NCBI GenBank assembly: GCA_964387775.1
Contig: CAYLZO010000109.1
Location: forward strand, 1 to 16,642
From: CAYLZO01 sp964387775
GTDB lineage: Bacteria; Chloroflexota; Anaerolineae; JAAYZQ01
Reading direction: 5' to 3'
Length of the DNA: 16,642 nt
The notes beneath the pieces are model-generated. The model searched no databases. It saw nothing but the letters and a program-made list of their open reading frames with translations, and was not told the origin of the DNA. Made by a program: the position numbers and the translations under genes. Positions 6,396 through 12,639 of this stretch are shown piece after piece. How positions within the stretch are numbered: position 1 is the stretch's first letter; every line of letters starts with the position of its first letter.

Positions 6396-6429
6396 GGTGG
6401 GGGCCGGGGCCGAGTCTCCGGCCCCCACC
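6396..6429 (+). terminator. Strong GC hairpin after the peroxiredoxin, possible terminator
   Basis: Perfect 12-bp stem GGTGGGGGCCGG (6396-6407) and CCGGCCCCCACC (6418-6429) with a 10-nt loop, 31 nt after the peroxiredoxin stop. There is no clear T-tract, so it is either a weak terminator or a 3' stabilising structure. Confidence 0.45.
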
Positions 6430-6461
6430 CAGATTGTGAAAAGTCAGCTTGGTTTCTGCTC

Positions 6462-6483
6462 GCGCCGGACCACAGTCCGGCGC
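6462..6483. repeat. Perfect 9-bp hairpin upstream of the DUF5320 gene
   Basis: GCGCCGGAC (6462-6470), CACA loop, GTCCGGCGC (6475-6483), 57 nt before the ATG at 6540. It could be a structured leader or a dispersed palindromic repeat. No T-tract follows. Confidence 0.5.
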
Positions 6484-6539
6484 CAGGGCGGTCAGCGATT
6501 GTTGAGCTAGATCGAAAAGAGAGAAGGAGGTGAGACAGA

Positions 6540-6923
6540 ATGCCAGCAGGAGATGGAACGGGTCCGGTCGGCATGGGTCCGATGACGGGCCGGGGCATGG
6601 GCTACTGCTCGGGCTATGCAGCCCCGGGCTACGATCCGCCGGGCCGGGCCCACTGGGGTCCCGGGCGGCGATTCGCCGGTCGGGGCCGCGGGGGCGGCTT
6701 TGGCCGAGGGCGCGGCGGTGGCCACCGGTGGCGAAACTGGTACTATGCCACCGGGACACCCGGCTGGGCGCGGTGGGGAGCCCCGCCGGCCCAGGCGTAC
6801 GGGGCGCCCTACGTCGCCCCGTCCCGCCAGGACGAGATCGACATGCTCCGCGACGAAGCCGAGTGGCTCAAGGGACAGCTCGACACCATCAATCAGCGGA
6901 TGGACGAATTGAGCCAGGAGTAA
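6540..6923 (+). CDS. DUF5320 family protein
   Basis: 127 residues. The ribosome site is a perfect AAGGAGGTGA (6524-6533). The N-terminus MPAGDGTGPVGMGPMTGRGMGY is the hallmark of DUF5320 proteins, with one early cysteine (GYCSGY, Cys23). Residues 37-62 are Gly/Arg-rich (RRFAGRGRGGGFGRGRGGG) and are followed by an aromatic patch (WRNWYY). The last 35 residues (QDEIDMLRDEAEWLKGQLD, then TINQRMDELSQE) form a coiled coil. No biochemical function is established for the family. In anaerobes it is found beside NifX-like and MinD-ferredoxin genes, as here. The coiled-coil tail closely resembles the tails of the next two proteins, suggesting hetero-oligomers. It is the first gene of the metal-cofactor run, 175 nt after the peroxiredoxin, with two hairpins in the gap. 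Confidence 0.85.
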   Translation: MPAGDGTGPVGMGPMTGRGMGYCSGYAAPGYDPPGRAHWGPGRRFAGRGRGGGFGRGRGGGHRWRNWYYATGTPGWARWGAPPAQAYGAPYVAPSRQDEIDMLRDEAEWLKGQLDTINQRMDELSQE

Positions 6924-7057
6924 CACACTAGCCGGGGATGGCGCGGAGGCGGGCCAACAAGAGTTCGCGGCTCGTTGCCCGCCCCCGCTCTCCCCATCGA
7001 CCCAGGGGCAGATGGCACGACGCCCCCGATTATACTCGCAGACAGGAGATTTGGCAA

Positions 7058-7615
7058 ATGAAGATCGTTGTTTCCTCCCAGGGGGATACCCTGGACGCGG
7101 CAGCGAGCCCGGTCTTTGGGCGCTGCCCGACCTACGTTTTCGTGGACACAGACACAATGGAATTCGAGGCGCTGCCCAACCCGGCCATGAGCCAGGGCGG
7201 CGGCGCCGGCATCCAGGCCGCGCAGTTCGTCGTGGGCCAGGGCGCCGGGGCAGTGCTGACCGGCAACCTGGGGCCGAATGCCTTCGACGTGCTCCAGGCC
7301 GCCGGCGTGCCCGGCTTCCTGGTGTCTGAAGGCACCGTCCGCCAGGCCGTGGAAGCCTACAAGGCAGGCCGCCTCCAGTCGATGGCCGGGGCCAACGTGG
7401 CCGCCCACGCCGGGATGGGTGGCGGCCGGCGGGGCATGGGCATGGGTCGAGGCCGAGGGATGGGCCGGGGCCGGGGCATGGCGCCGTCTGCACCGCCATC
7501 CCCCCAACCCGCCAAAGAGACAGAGCTGGCCGCGCTGCGCGAGACGCTCAAGGGCTTGCGCCAGCAACTGGCCGACACGATGGACAGAATTGAAGAATTG
7601 GAAAAGGAGAGCTAA
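7058..7615 (+). CDS. NifX/NifB-type dinitrogenase iron-molybdenum cofactor-binding protein (first copy)
   Basis: 185 residues. AGGAG (7044-7048) lies 9 nt before the ATG. Residues 1-115 are the RNase-H-like NifX domain: MKIVVSSQGDTLDAAASPVFGRCPTYVFVD (SPxFGRCP signature, Cys27), GAGIQAAQFVVGQGAGAVLTGNLGPNAFDVLQAAGV (about 48-83) and EGTVRQAVEAYKAGRL. The family binds or carries iron-sulfur or iron-molybdenum cofactor precursors. After it comes a Gly/Met/Arg-rich linker (GMGGGRRGMGMGRGRGMG, about 127-145), a short Pro-rich spacer and a coiled-coil tail (ELAALRETLKGLRQQLADTM). No nif structural genes are present, so the cofactor may not be FeMo-co. A 134-bp gap with no recognisable gene (6924-7057) separates it from DUF5320. 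It sits 3 nt before the second copy. Confidence 0.9.
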   Translation: MKIVVSSQGDTLDAAASPVFGRCPTYVFVDTDTMEFEALPNPAMSQGGGAGIQAAQFVVGQGAGAVLTGNLGPNAFDVLQAAGVPGFLVSEGTVRQAVEAYKAGRLQSMAGANVAAHAGMGGGRRGMGMGRGRGMGRGRGMAPSAPPSPQPAKETELAALRETLKGLRQQLADTMDRIEELEKES

Positions 7616-7618
7616 ACC

Positions 7619-8119
7619 ATGCGTATCGTCGTATCAGCCGATAGCAAAAACGGGTTGGACAGTGTGGTGAGCCCCCACTTTGGGCGCTGCCCCCACTTTG
7701 TCCTGGTGGACCTGGACAACCACGACGTGCGGGAGGTCCGCGAGGTGGACAACCCCTACTATGCCCAGCATCAGCCGGGCCAGGTGCCGGCGTTCATCAA
7801 CAGCCTGGGCGCCGACGTGATGCTCACCGGCGGGATGGGCGGTCGGGCAATCATGTTCTTCCAGCAGTTCGGCATCGAGGGCGTGACCGGGGCCTATGGC
7901 ACGGTGCGCCAGTCGGTGGAGCGCTACCTGGGCGGGCAGCTCGCCGGCGCGGCCCCGTGCAAGGAAAGCCAAGAGCACGGCCATGACCACGATCACCTGC
8001 CCGCCGAGGGCGAATACGAAAAGGACGAGTTGGGCCGCTTGATGGAAGAGGCCCAGATGCTCCGCCAGCAGTTGGACGACGTCGAAAAACGCCTGGCGGG
8101 GCTGGACCAGGAGGGATAA
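7619..8119 (+). CDS. NifX/NifB-type cofactor-binding protein (second copy, His-rich)
   Basis: 166 residues. AAAAGGAGA (7602-7610) precedes the ATG. The NifX domain (1-115) reads MRIVVSADSKNGLDSVVSPHFGRCPHFVLVD, with the same SPxFGRCP signature, then ADVMLTGGMGGRAIMFFQQFGIEGVTGAYGTVRQSVERY. A metal-binding segment follows: PCKESQEHGHDHDH (about 118-131), with one Cys and four alternating His. The tail is a coiled coil (DELGRLMEEAQMLRQQLDDV), similar to that of the DUF5320 and first NifX proteins. It follows the first copy by 3 nt and precedes the zinc-ribbon gene by 1 nt, so the three are one translational unit. A role in metal or cofactor carriage is inferred from the family. The His stretch suggests a divalent metal ion rather than only a preformed cluster. 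Confidence 0.9.
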   Translation: MRIVVSADSKNGLDSVVSPHFGRCPHFVLVDLDNHDVREVREVDNPYYAQHQPGQVPAFINSLGADVMLTGGMGGRAIMFFQQFGIEGVTGAYGTVRQSVERYLGGQLAGAAPCKESQEHGHDHDHLPAEGEYEKDELGRLMEEAQMLRQQLDDVEKRLAGLDQEG

Positions 8120-8120
8120 G

Positions 8121-8327
8121 ATGGGTCGAGGTGGAGGACGAGGTAGAGGACGAGGTGGAGGCCAGGGCCGGGCCAGTGGGCCGGGCCGCATGGGCGGCGC
8201 CAAGGCGGCCGGCCCGGGCGGTTACTGCGTCTGCCCCCAGTGCGGGCACAAGGTGCCGCACCAGATCGGGCAGCCCTGTTACGACGTCAAGTGCCCCAAG
8301 TGTGGCACGGCTATGACGCGTGATTGA
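8121..8327 (+). CDS. Small Gly/Arg-rich zinc-ribbon protein
   Basis: 68 residues, one base after the NifX stop, with GGAGG (about 8108-8112) inside the previous gene. The first 33 residues are almost only Gly, Arg, Ala and Ser (MGRGGGRGRGRGGGQGR). The remainder is a rubredoxin-like/zinc-ribbon knuckle pair: CVCPQCGHKVPHQIGQPCYD, then VKCPKCGTAMTRD. This gives six cysteines and two histidines, enough to bind one zinc or iron. Small proteins with this ending occur next to NifX/DUF5320 genes in anaerobes. Its partner is unknown. The stop codon is also the first base of a 16-bp tandem repeat. Confidence 0.85.
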   Translation: MGRGGGRGRGRGGGQGRASGPGRMGGAKAAGPGGYCVCPQCGHKVPHQIGQPCYDVKCPKCGTAMTRD

Positions 8328-8372
8328 TCACGTGCGCGAATAATCGCGTGCCTGAATGATCACGTGCGCGAG
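8325..8372 (+). repeat. Three 16-bp tandem repeats
   Basis: TGATCACGTGCGCGAA (8325-8340), TAATCGCGTGCCTGAA (8341-8356) and TGATCACGTGCGCGAG (8357-8372). The outer two differ only at the last base, and each contains the palindromes TGATCA and CACGTG. The array starts at the zinc-ribbon stop codon and ends within one base of the AGGAG ribosome site for the NifU-like gene, so it fills the whole gap. Confidence 0.85.
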
Positions 8373-8384
8373 TAGGAGACCGGA

Positions 8385-8843
8385 TTGACCGAGCAGAGAC
8401 GAGAGATCGACTTTGACCGCTGGGTGGAGCTCTTGCAGGCCGAGATCCTGCGCCGAGAACAAGAGATGTTCTCGGCCCGGGTCCTGGCCGAGGCCCGCGA
8501 TCCCCAGAACCTGGGCGCCATCGCCGATCCCGATGGGCAGGCAAGAGTACTTGGCCCATGCGGCGACACGATGGAGATCTTTGTGCGGCTAAGGGATTCG
8601 CAGATCGAGACGGCCACGTTTCTGACCGATGGCTGCGGCCCGACGGTGGCCTGCGGCAGCATGGTGACCCAGATGGTCCGGGGCAAGGGCTTGGACGAAG
8701 CGGCCGCCCTCGAAGGGGCGGACGTGATCCTCGCCCTCGACGGCCTGCCGCCGGAGCACGTCCACTGCGCCACGCTGGCCGCCAACACGCTGCGCCGGGC
8801 GGTTGCTGCCTGCGAGTCGAAAGACGAGAAAGGGGCCGGTTAG
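8385..8843 (+). CDS. NifU/IscU N-terminal-type Fe-S scaffold protein
   Basis: 152 residues from a TTG, with AGGAG (8374-8378) 6 nt upstream. After a helical N-terminus (1-35), the scaffold fold is clear: NLGAIADPDGQARVLGPCGDTMEIF (Cys59, Asp61), IETATFLTDGCGPTVACGSM (Cys84, Cys90) and LPPEHVHCATLAANTLRRAV (Cys128). The three ligand cysteines and the Asp two residues after the first one match IscU/NifU N-domains, which assemble a 2Fe-2S or 4Fe-4S cluster from a desulfurase. No IscS/NifS is in the window. The family here is the short, non-fused form found with MinD-ferredoxin genes. It is immediately followed by the CDF gene (GTG start directly after TAG), implying translational coupling. Confidence 0.88.
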   Translation: MTEQRREIDFDRWVELLQAEILRREQEMFSARVLAEARDPQNLGAIADPDGQARVLGPCGDTMEIFVRLRDSQIETATFLTDGCGPTVACGSMVTQMVRGKGLDEAAALEGADVILALDGLPPEHVHCATLAANTLRRAVAACESKDEKGAG

Positions 8844-10070
8844 GTGACGGTTTCCAACGCCGAACCACGAGCGGTGCCCGACGCCGGGCGGGTCGCCTGG
8901 GCGTCCATCGCCGTCAACGTCTTTTTGAGCCTGCTGAACCTGGCCATCGCCGCCGCCTCGGGCAGCCTGGCCGTGGCCGCCGAGATGGTCCACAACCTGG
9001 TGGACTTGGTGGCCTCGGTGGCGGTGCTGGTCGGCGTCAAGCTCTCGGAGCGGGAGAGCCGGGCCTTTCCCTACGGGCTCTACAAGGTCGAGAACGTGGT
9101 GGCCGTGGGCGTGGCCATCCTCATCTTTTTCACCGGCTACGAGATCGCCAAGGAGGCGCTCTTTGCCCAAGAGCGGGCGGCGACGGTCAACGGCTGGATG
9201 CTGGCCGGCGTGGCCCTCTCGGCCGTAATCCCGCTGGCCTTTAGCCTGTACGAGGCACGGGTGGGCCGGGCGCTCAACTCACCCAGCCTGCTGGCCGACG
9301 CCGCCGAGTACCGCGCCCACGTCTTTTCGTCGGGCGTGGTGTTCCTGGCCCTGGTGGGGCAGTTGATCGGCGTCCCGCTGGACCGCTACGCGGCGCTGGT
9401 CATCGTAGTGCTCATCGCCAAGACCGGCTGGGAGCTGCTGGCCGACGGGATGCGCGTCCTGCTCGACGCCTCGCTGGACGCCGAGACACTGGACCAGGTG
9501 CACGCCCTCATCGAGGCCGAGCCGGCGGTGACGGGCATCCGCTCGCTGGTGGGCCGCAACGCCGGCCGCTACCGCTTCATCGAAGCCGAGGTGGCCCTGC
9601 GCGTGGACGACCTGGAAAAGGCCCACGCCGTGAGCCAGCGCATCGAGCGGACCATCCGCCAGCAGGTGCCCCACGTCGAGCGGGTGCTGCTCCACTACGA
9701 GCCGAGGACGCGGACCCACCTGCGCTACGCCGTGCCCCTGGCCGACGCCGCCGGGACCATCAGCGAGCACTTTGGCGAGGCGCCCTTTTTCGGCCTGGTG
9801 ACGGTTCGCCTGGCCGACGGAGAGAGTCACGGTGAGCCCGGTCGAACCGTGGAGCGGCAGGAGGTGGTGGCCAATCCGCACGTGCGCGTGGAAAAGGCCA
9901 AGGGCATCCGCGTGGGCGAGTGGCTGGTGGGCCTCAAGGCCGACGTGGTGCTGCTGCGCGAGAGCGTGCAGGGCAAGGGGCCGGCCTACGTCTTTGCCGA
10001 CGCCGGCGTGGAGACGCGCCTGACCGAGGCCCAGAACCTGGCCGGGGCCATCGCCGAGCAGAGGGAATAA
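8844..10070 (+). CDS. Cation diffusion facilitator fused to a C-terminal NifX domain
   Basis: 408 residues from GTG directly after the previous stop. Residues 15-200 hold the CDF transmembrane region (segments about 17-38, 44-65, 86-105, 117-137, 157-176, 180-198). Residues 205-290 are the cytoplasmic dimerisation domain, and 291-405 a NifX domain (VPLADAAGTISEHFGEAPFF, GLKADVVLL, AGVETRLTEAQ). CDF proteins exchange divalent metals for protons. The transport site is unusual. Aligned to FieF (Asp45, Asp49, His153, Asp157), it reads His50 and Asp54 (EMVHNLVD), then Glu155 and His159 (DAAEYRAHVF). The NifX signature FGRCP is reduced to FGEAP, without Cys. The fusion ties metal movement to a cofactor-binding domain. 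Metal identity (Fe, Mn, Zn, Ni, Mo-related) cannot be told. Confidence 0.9.
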   Translation: MTVSNAEPRAVPDAGRVAWASIAVNVFLSLLNLAIAAASGSLAVAAEMVHNLVDLVASVAVLVGVKLSERESRAFPYGLYKVENVVAVGVAILIFFTGYEIAKEALFAQERAATVNGWMLAGVALSAVIPLAFSLYEARVGRALNSPSLLADAAEYRAHVFSSGVVFLALVGQLIGVPLDRYAALVIVVLIAKTGWELLADGMRVLLDASLDAETLDQVHALIEAEPAVTGIRSLVGRNAGRYRFIEAEVALRVDDLEKAHAVSQRIERTIRQQVPHVERVLLHYEPRTRTHLRYAVPLADAAGTISEHFGEAPFFGLVTVRLADGESHGEPGRTVERQEVVANPHVRVEKAKGIRVGEWLVGLKADVVLLRESVQGKGPAYVFADAGVETRLTEAQNLAGAIAEQRE

Positions 10071-10085
10071 CCCCCCTCACCCCGG

Positions 10086-10109
10086 CCCTCTCCCCCCTGG
10101 GGGAGAGGG
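10086..10109. repeat. CCCTCTCCCC/GGGGAGAGGG hairpin repeat
   Basis: CCCTCTCCCC (10086-10095) pairs with GGGGAGAGGG (10100-10109) around a 4-nt loop, preceded by CCCCTCACCCCGG. This wording is a common dispersed intergenic repeat in environmental bacterial genomes. It fills most of the 73-bp gap before the first MinD-ferredoxin gene. No T-tract follows, so read-through is likely. Confidence 0.65.
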
Positions 10110-10143
10110 AGCAACGGGCGGGGGAAGTGGAGGAACGTGAAAT

Positions 10144-11255
10144 ATGATCATCGCTGTTGCCAGCGGCAAGGGCGGCACGGGCAAGACGACGGTCGCCACG
10201 AGCCTGGCGCTGTCCATCGCGGAACCGAAAACGAATGGCTCGGACCGGTTGCTGTTCCTGGACTGCGACGTCGAAGAGCCCAACGCCGCGCTCTTTCTCC
10301 AGCCGAGGCTGGAGCATCGCGAGGAGGTCGGCATCCTGATCCCCCAGGTGGATCTGACCAAGTGCACCCACTGCGGCCGCTGCGCCGAGGTGTGCGTCTG
10401 GCACGCCATCGCCGTGGTTGGNNNNNNNNNNNNNNNNNNNNNNNNNNNNNNNNNNNNNNNNNNNNNNNNNNNNNNNNNNNNNNNNNNNNNNNNNNNNNNN
10501 NNNNNNNNNNNNNNNNNNNNNCCCACTGCGGCCGCTGCGCCGAGGTGTGCGTCTGGCACGCCATCGCCGTGGTTGGCGAAAGAGTGCTTGTGTTCCCGGA
10601 GCTGTGCCACGGCTGCGGCAGTTGCACCCTCAACTGCCCCGAGGGCGCCATCTCGGAGGTGTTGAACGTGATGGGCACCCTCGAATCGGGGCTGGCCGGA
10701 GCAGCGGATGCGCGGTCGGATGCGCGGTCGGATGCGCGGTCGGATGCGCGGTCGGATGCGCGGCCGGATGCGCGGATCGACTTTGGCCAGGGCACGCTGG
10801 ACGTGGGCCAGGCCATGGGCGTGCCCATCATCCGCCAGTTGAAGGCCAAATACCTGGACGGCGCCGATGGCCGGGTGGTCATCCTCGACGCCCAGCCGGG
10901 CACTGCCTGCCCCGTGGTCGAGACGATGCGCGGCGCCGACTATGTGCTGCTCGTCACCGAGCCGACGCCCTTCGGGCTGCACGACCTGCGCCTGACGGTA
11001 GAAGTCGCCCGCGACGAGCTGGGGCTGCCGGTGGGCGTCGTCGTCAACCGCGACGGGCTGGGCGACGCCGGCGTGGACGCGTACTGCGCCGCCGAGGGCA
11101 TCCCCATCCTAATGCGCATCCCGCTGGACCGCCGCATCGCCGAGGGCATCTCGGAGGGGCAGGCGCTGGTGGACGTGCTGCCCGAGTATCGGGCCAGGTT
11201 TCGGGCACTGTATCGGGAGATTGCGGAGAGGGTTGAGGTTAAGGTTGAGGGGTGA
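10144..11255 (+). CDS. MinD-like P-loop ATPase with inserted 2[4Fe-4S] ferredoxin domain (first copy; split by assembly gap)
   Basis: As written, the frame is broken by 100 N plus a 55-bp duplicate. Removing these 155 bases joins the two parts in frame and gives 318 residues. Walker A is SGKGGTGKTT (7-16), and the switch region is LDCDVEEPN (39-47). The inserted ferredoxin has CTHCGRCAEVC (Cys74, 77, 80, 84) and CHGCGSCTLNCP (Cys103, 106, 109, 113). A (DARS)-type repeat follows (137-160). Then come VVILDAQPGTACPVVETMRGADY (MinD-type DxQPG/Walker B region), LLVTEPTPFGLHDL and VVVNRDG. The family is thought to couple ATP hydrolysis to electron or cluster transfer in cofactor assembly, with no fixed biochemical role. 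GGAGGA (10129-10134) precedes the ATG. The 3' end overlaps the convergent MNT gene by 17 bp. Confidence 0.88.
10422..10521. other. Assembly gap of 100 N flanked by identical 55-bp copies
   Basis: The 55 bases at 10367-10421 are identical to 10522-10576. This is the pattern of two contigs ending on the same 55-mer and joined with a default 100-N spacer. Deleting one copy plus the Ns restores a single frame through the ferredoxin motif. Confidence 0.95.
10707..10778 (+). repeat. 12-bp coding tandem repeat (Asp-Ala-Arg-Ser)n
   Basis: Six 12-bp units: four of GATGCGCGGTCG, one of GATGCGCGGCCG and one of GATGCGCGGATC. They encode DARS x4, DARP and DARI just after the second ferredoxin motif of the MinD-like ATPase. 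The near-identical DNA copies suggest recent slippage. Confidence 0.9.
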
Positions 11256-11595
11256 GCGGGATGCCTTCGCGCTGGAGGGCTTGGTAGAGGGGAAAGCGAT
11301 ATTGAGACAACTCATCCCAGCGGGATCGGCTCACCGCCTGTACCGACAAAAGTAGGTCATATTCCAGGGATACTTGTGCTGCCAATCGCCGAACCGTTGA
11401 GCGCAGATGGGGATCATCGTTCGTCAATCTTACCAAAAGGTCGACGTCCGAGTCTGGACCAGCGTCACCCCGGGCTTTGGAACCGAAGAGCACGACAGAA
11501 CGCACGTGCTCTTTGTGCCGCGAATAGAGCCGTTGCACAAAGGCATCCAGGGCCTCTTGCTCACGCGGCGACAGGGAGATTCGGTCTGTCGTCAT
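11239..11595 (-). CDS. MNT-type minimal nucleotidyltransferase (downstream module)
   Basis: 118 residues. It has the nucleotidyltransferase signature GSKARGDAGPDSDVDLLV (GS-x10-DxD, about residues 37-54) and a later acidic residue in EYDLLLSV (about 78-85). These are the metal-binding Asp residues of the Pol-beta fold. In MntA/HepT pairs the MNT protein transfers AMP to the HEPN partner and neutralises it. The ATG overlaps the HEPN stop as ATGA (11592-11595), the standard order for such pairs. The C-terminus LTPQP resembles the paralogue at 12280 (LTPQSQP), and the two are about 60% identical by eye. The 3' end overlaps the convergent ATPase gene by 17 bp. Confidence 0.88.
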   Translation of the reverse strand: MTTDRISLSPREQEALDAFVQRLYSRHKEHVRSVVLFGSKARGDAGPDSDVDLLVRLTNDDPHLRSTVRRLAAQVSLEYDLLLSVQAVSRSRWDELSQYRFPLYQALQREGIPLTPQP

Positions 11596-12008
11596 CGGAT
11601 GCCTTCTGTGTCGAAAAGGTAGCTTGCAGCTCGGCCAACAAACCGTCGGGCATCATCAAGCCGCTCTCGAGCTGTCTCCGGATCGGACTCGAAGGTGACA
11701 TCATAGTCGCTGCCCACGCGAGCATCCATGACATCACCGTACAGGTGGCTGTATTCCGCTTCGACCAGTCCTGATTTCACAAAGTGCTTGCGGAAGGCGG
11801 AAATCACGCCAGAATGCTTGCTCCGGCTAATGCCTTTGGTTAACAGCAAGGCGCTGGCAGCGTAAAAGATAGCATAGTAGGCGCGGTTGATAACCACGCT
11901 GTAGAAGCCATGATTCAGGGTAAGCGCTGCCGCATCCAGCGCCTCATGGGCGTGGTCCAGATAGGCTTGGATCTGGTATCGGCGATTCAGAATCTGATTC
12001 TCTTCCAT
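11592..12008 (-). CDS. HEPN-domain protein (downstream module)
   Basis: 138 residues from ATG 12008-12006 (MEENQILNRRYQIQAYLDHA). This start is chosen because the perfect -10 box ends only 9 nt before it, so further upstream codons are not transcribed. The pfam05168-type HEPN core is NRAYYAIFYAASALL (about 41-55), then GISRSKHSGVISAFRKHFV and ARVGSDYDVTF. HEPN proteins of this type pair with MNT proteins and form toxin/antitoxin or regulatory complexes. The R-x4-6-H ribonuclease motif of HepT-like toxins is not visible in the central helix, so RNase activity is uncertain. The mRNA would start about 3 nt before the ATG, with no ribosome site. Confidence 0.87.
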   Translation of the reverse strand: MEENQILNRRYQIQAYLDHAHEALDAAALTLNHGFYSVVINRAYYAIFYAASALLLTKGISRSKHSGVISAFRKHFVKSGLVEAEYSHLYGDVMDARVGSDYDVTFESDPETARERLDDARRFVGRAASYLFDTEGIR

Positions 12009-12017
12009 GACCACTAG

Positions 12018-12046
12018 ATTATAGGACGATTGAACGAAAATGTCAA
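12018..12046 (-). promoter_or_regulatory. Perfect-consensus promoter of the first HEPN/MNT module
   Basis: On the minus strand, TTGACA (12041-12046), 17 nt, TATAAT (12018-12023), then 9 nt to the ATG. Both boxes and the spacing are ideal. The bases just after the -35 box (TTTTC) are the same as in the paralogous promoter at 13065-13093. Confidence 0.85.
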
Positions 12047-12063
12047 AGGCATCAGGACGAGAA

Positions 12064-12283
12064 CTAGTACACGATGGCCTAAATCCGTCGGTAGTTTTGG
12101 TCATTCTGAGCCGGAGCGCAGCGAAGCGGAGTGGAGGCGAAGAATCTCGGTTATGCCGTGTGAAATCGGTTACTGAGTGTAAAGTGAGATGCTTCCCCGA
12201 TGCCGGAACGGCGCGTCGCTCGCAAACGACGCTCGCTCCTCAGCATGACAAATCACCGAAGGATTTAAGCCACGTTGTACTAG
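12064..12283. mobile_element. MITE-like element, 220 bp, with about 45-bp terminal inverted repeats
   Basis: The left end (12064-12110) starts CTAGTACACGATGGCC and reaches GTCATTCTGAG. The right end (12239-12283) is its imperfect reverse complement, from CTCAGCATGAC to CACGTTGTACTAG. Matching blocks include CTAGTAC/GTACTAG, TAAATCC/GGATTTA and TCGGT/ACCGA. I judge the arms about 80% identical. CTAG at both ends could be a 4-bp target duplication of the YTAR type used by IS5-like transposases. The interior (12111-12238) contains no credible gene. Its right end supplies the TAG stop of the MNT gene at 12280. Confidence 0.7.
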
Positions 12284-12639
12284 GGTTGAGATTGAGGGGT
12301 GAGCGAAATGCCTTCGGCTTGGAGGACTTGATAGAGGGGAGAGCGATAGCGAGCAAGTTGATCCCATTGGGAACGGCTCGCGACGCGGACAGAGATCAGG
12401 AGGTCGTGCTCCAGTGAGACGCGGGCTGCCAGCTGCTGGACGTCCCATCGGAGTTCGGGATCATCGTCGGCCAGGCGCACCAACACGTCTATATCCGAAT
12501 CGGGGCCAAAGTCGCCCCGGGCCTTTGAGCCGAAGAGAATCACCGAGCGCACGCGATCGCCAAAGCGCAGGTGCAAGCGTTGCGCAAAGCCTTCGAGGGC
12601 GTGGCGTTCGCTGGCTGTCAGGGATGGCTGTCCCGTCAT
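12280..12639 (-). CDS. MNT-type minimal nucleotidyltransferase (upstream module)
   Basis: 119 residues, the paralogue of the gene at 11239. Signature: GSKARGDFGPDSDIDVLV (GS-x10-DxD), with Asp in EHDLLISV. The start overlaps the HEPN stop as ATGA (12636-12639). The stop codon TAG (12282-12280) is the terminal CTAG of the MITE-like element, so the element was inserted at the very end of the gene and the last two or three residues (SQP) may be secondary. It is the expected AMP-transferring partner of the HEPN protein at 12636. Confidence 0.88.
   Translation of the reverse strand: MTGQPSLTASERHALEGFAQRLHLRFGDRVRSVILFGSKARGDFGPDSDIDVLVRLADDDPELRWDVQQLAARVSLEHDLLISVRVASRSQWDQLARYRSPLYQVLQAEGISLTPQSQP

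Noticed and set aside
6924..7057. Small gene or promoter between DUF5320 and the first NifX
   Set aside because: No start with a ribosome site and no -35/-10 pair of good spacing was found. A TATACT-like box at about 7030 lacks a -35 partner.
10086..10109. Rho-independent terminator before the first MinD-ferredoxin gene
   Set aside because: The hairpin has no T-tract and its wording is that of a widespread intergenic repeat.
10422..10576. Real tandem duplication of the ferredoxin motif in the MinD-like ATPase
   Set aside because: The copies are identical over exactly 55 bp with 100 N between and the frame is broken unless collapsed. This is an assembly join.
12009..12104. Longer N-terminus for the first HEPN protein
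   Set aside because: It would begin upstream of the perfect promoter and in the MITE-like element. The paralogue starts at the matching inner ATG.
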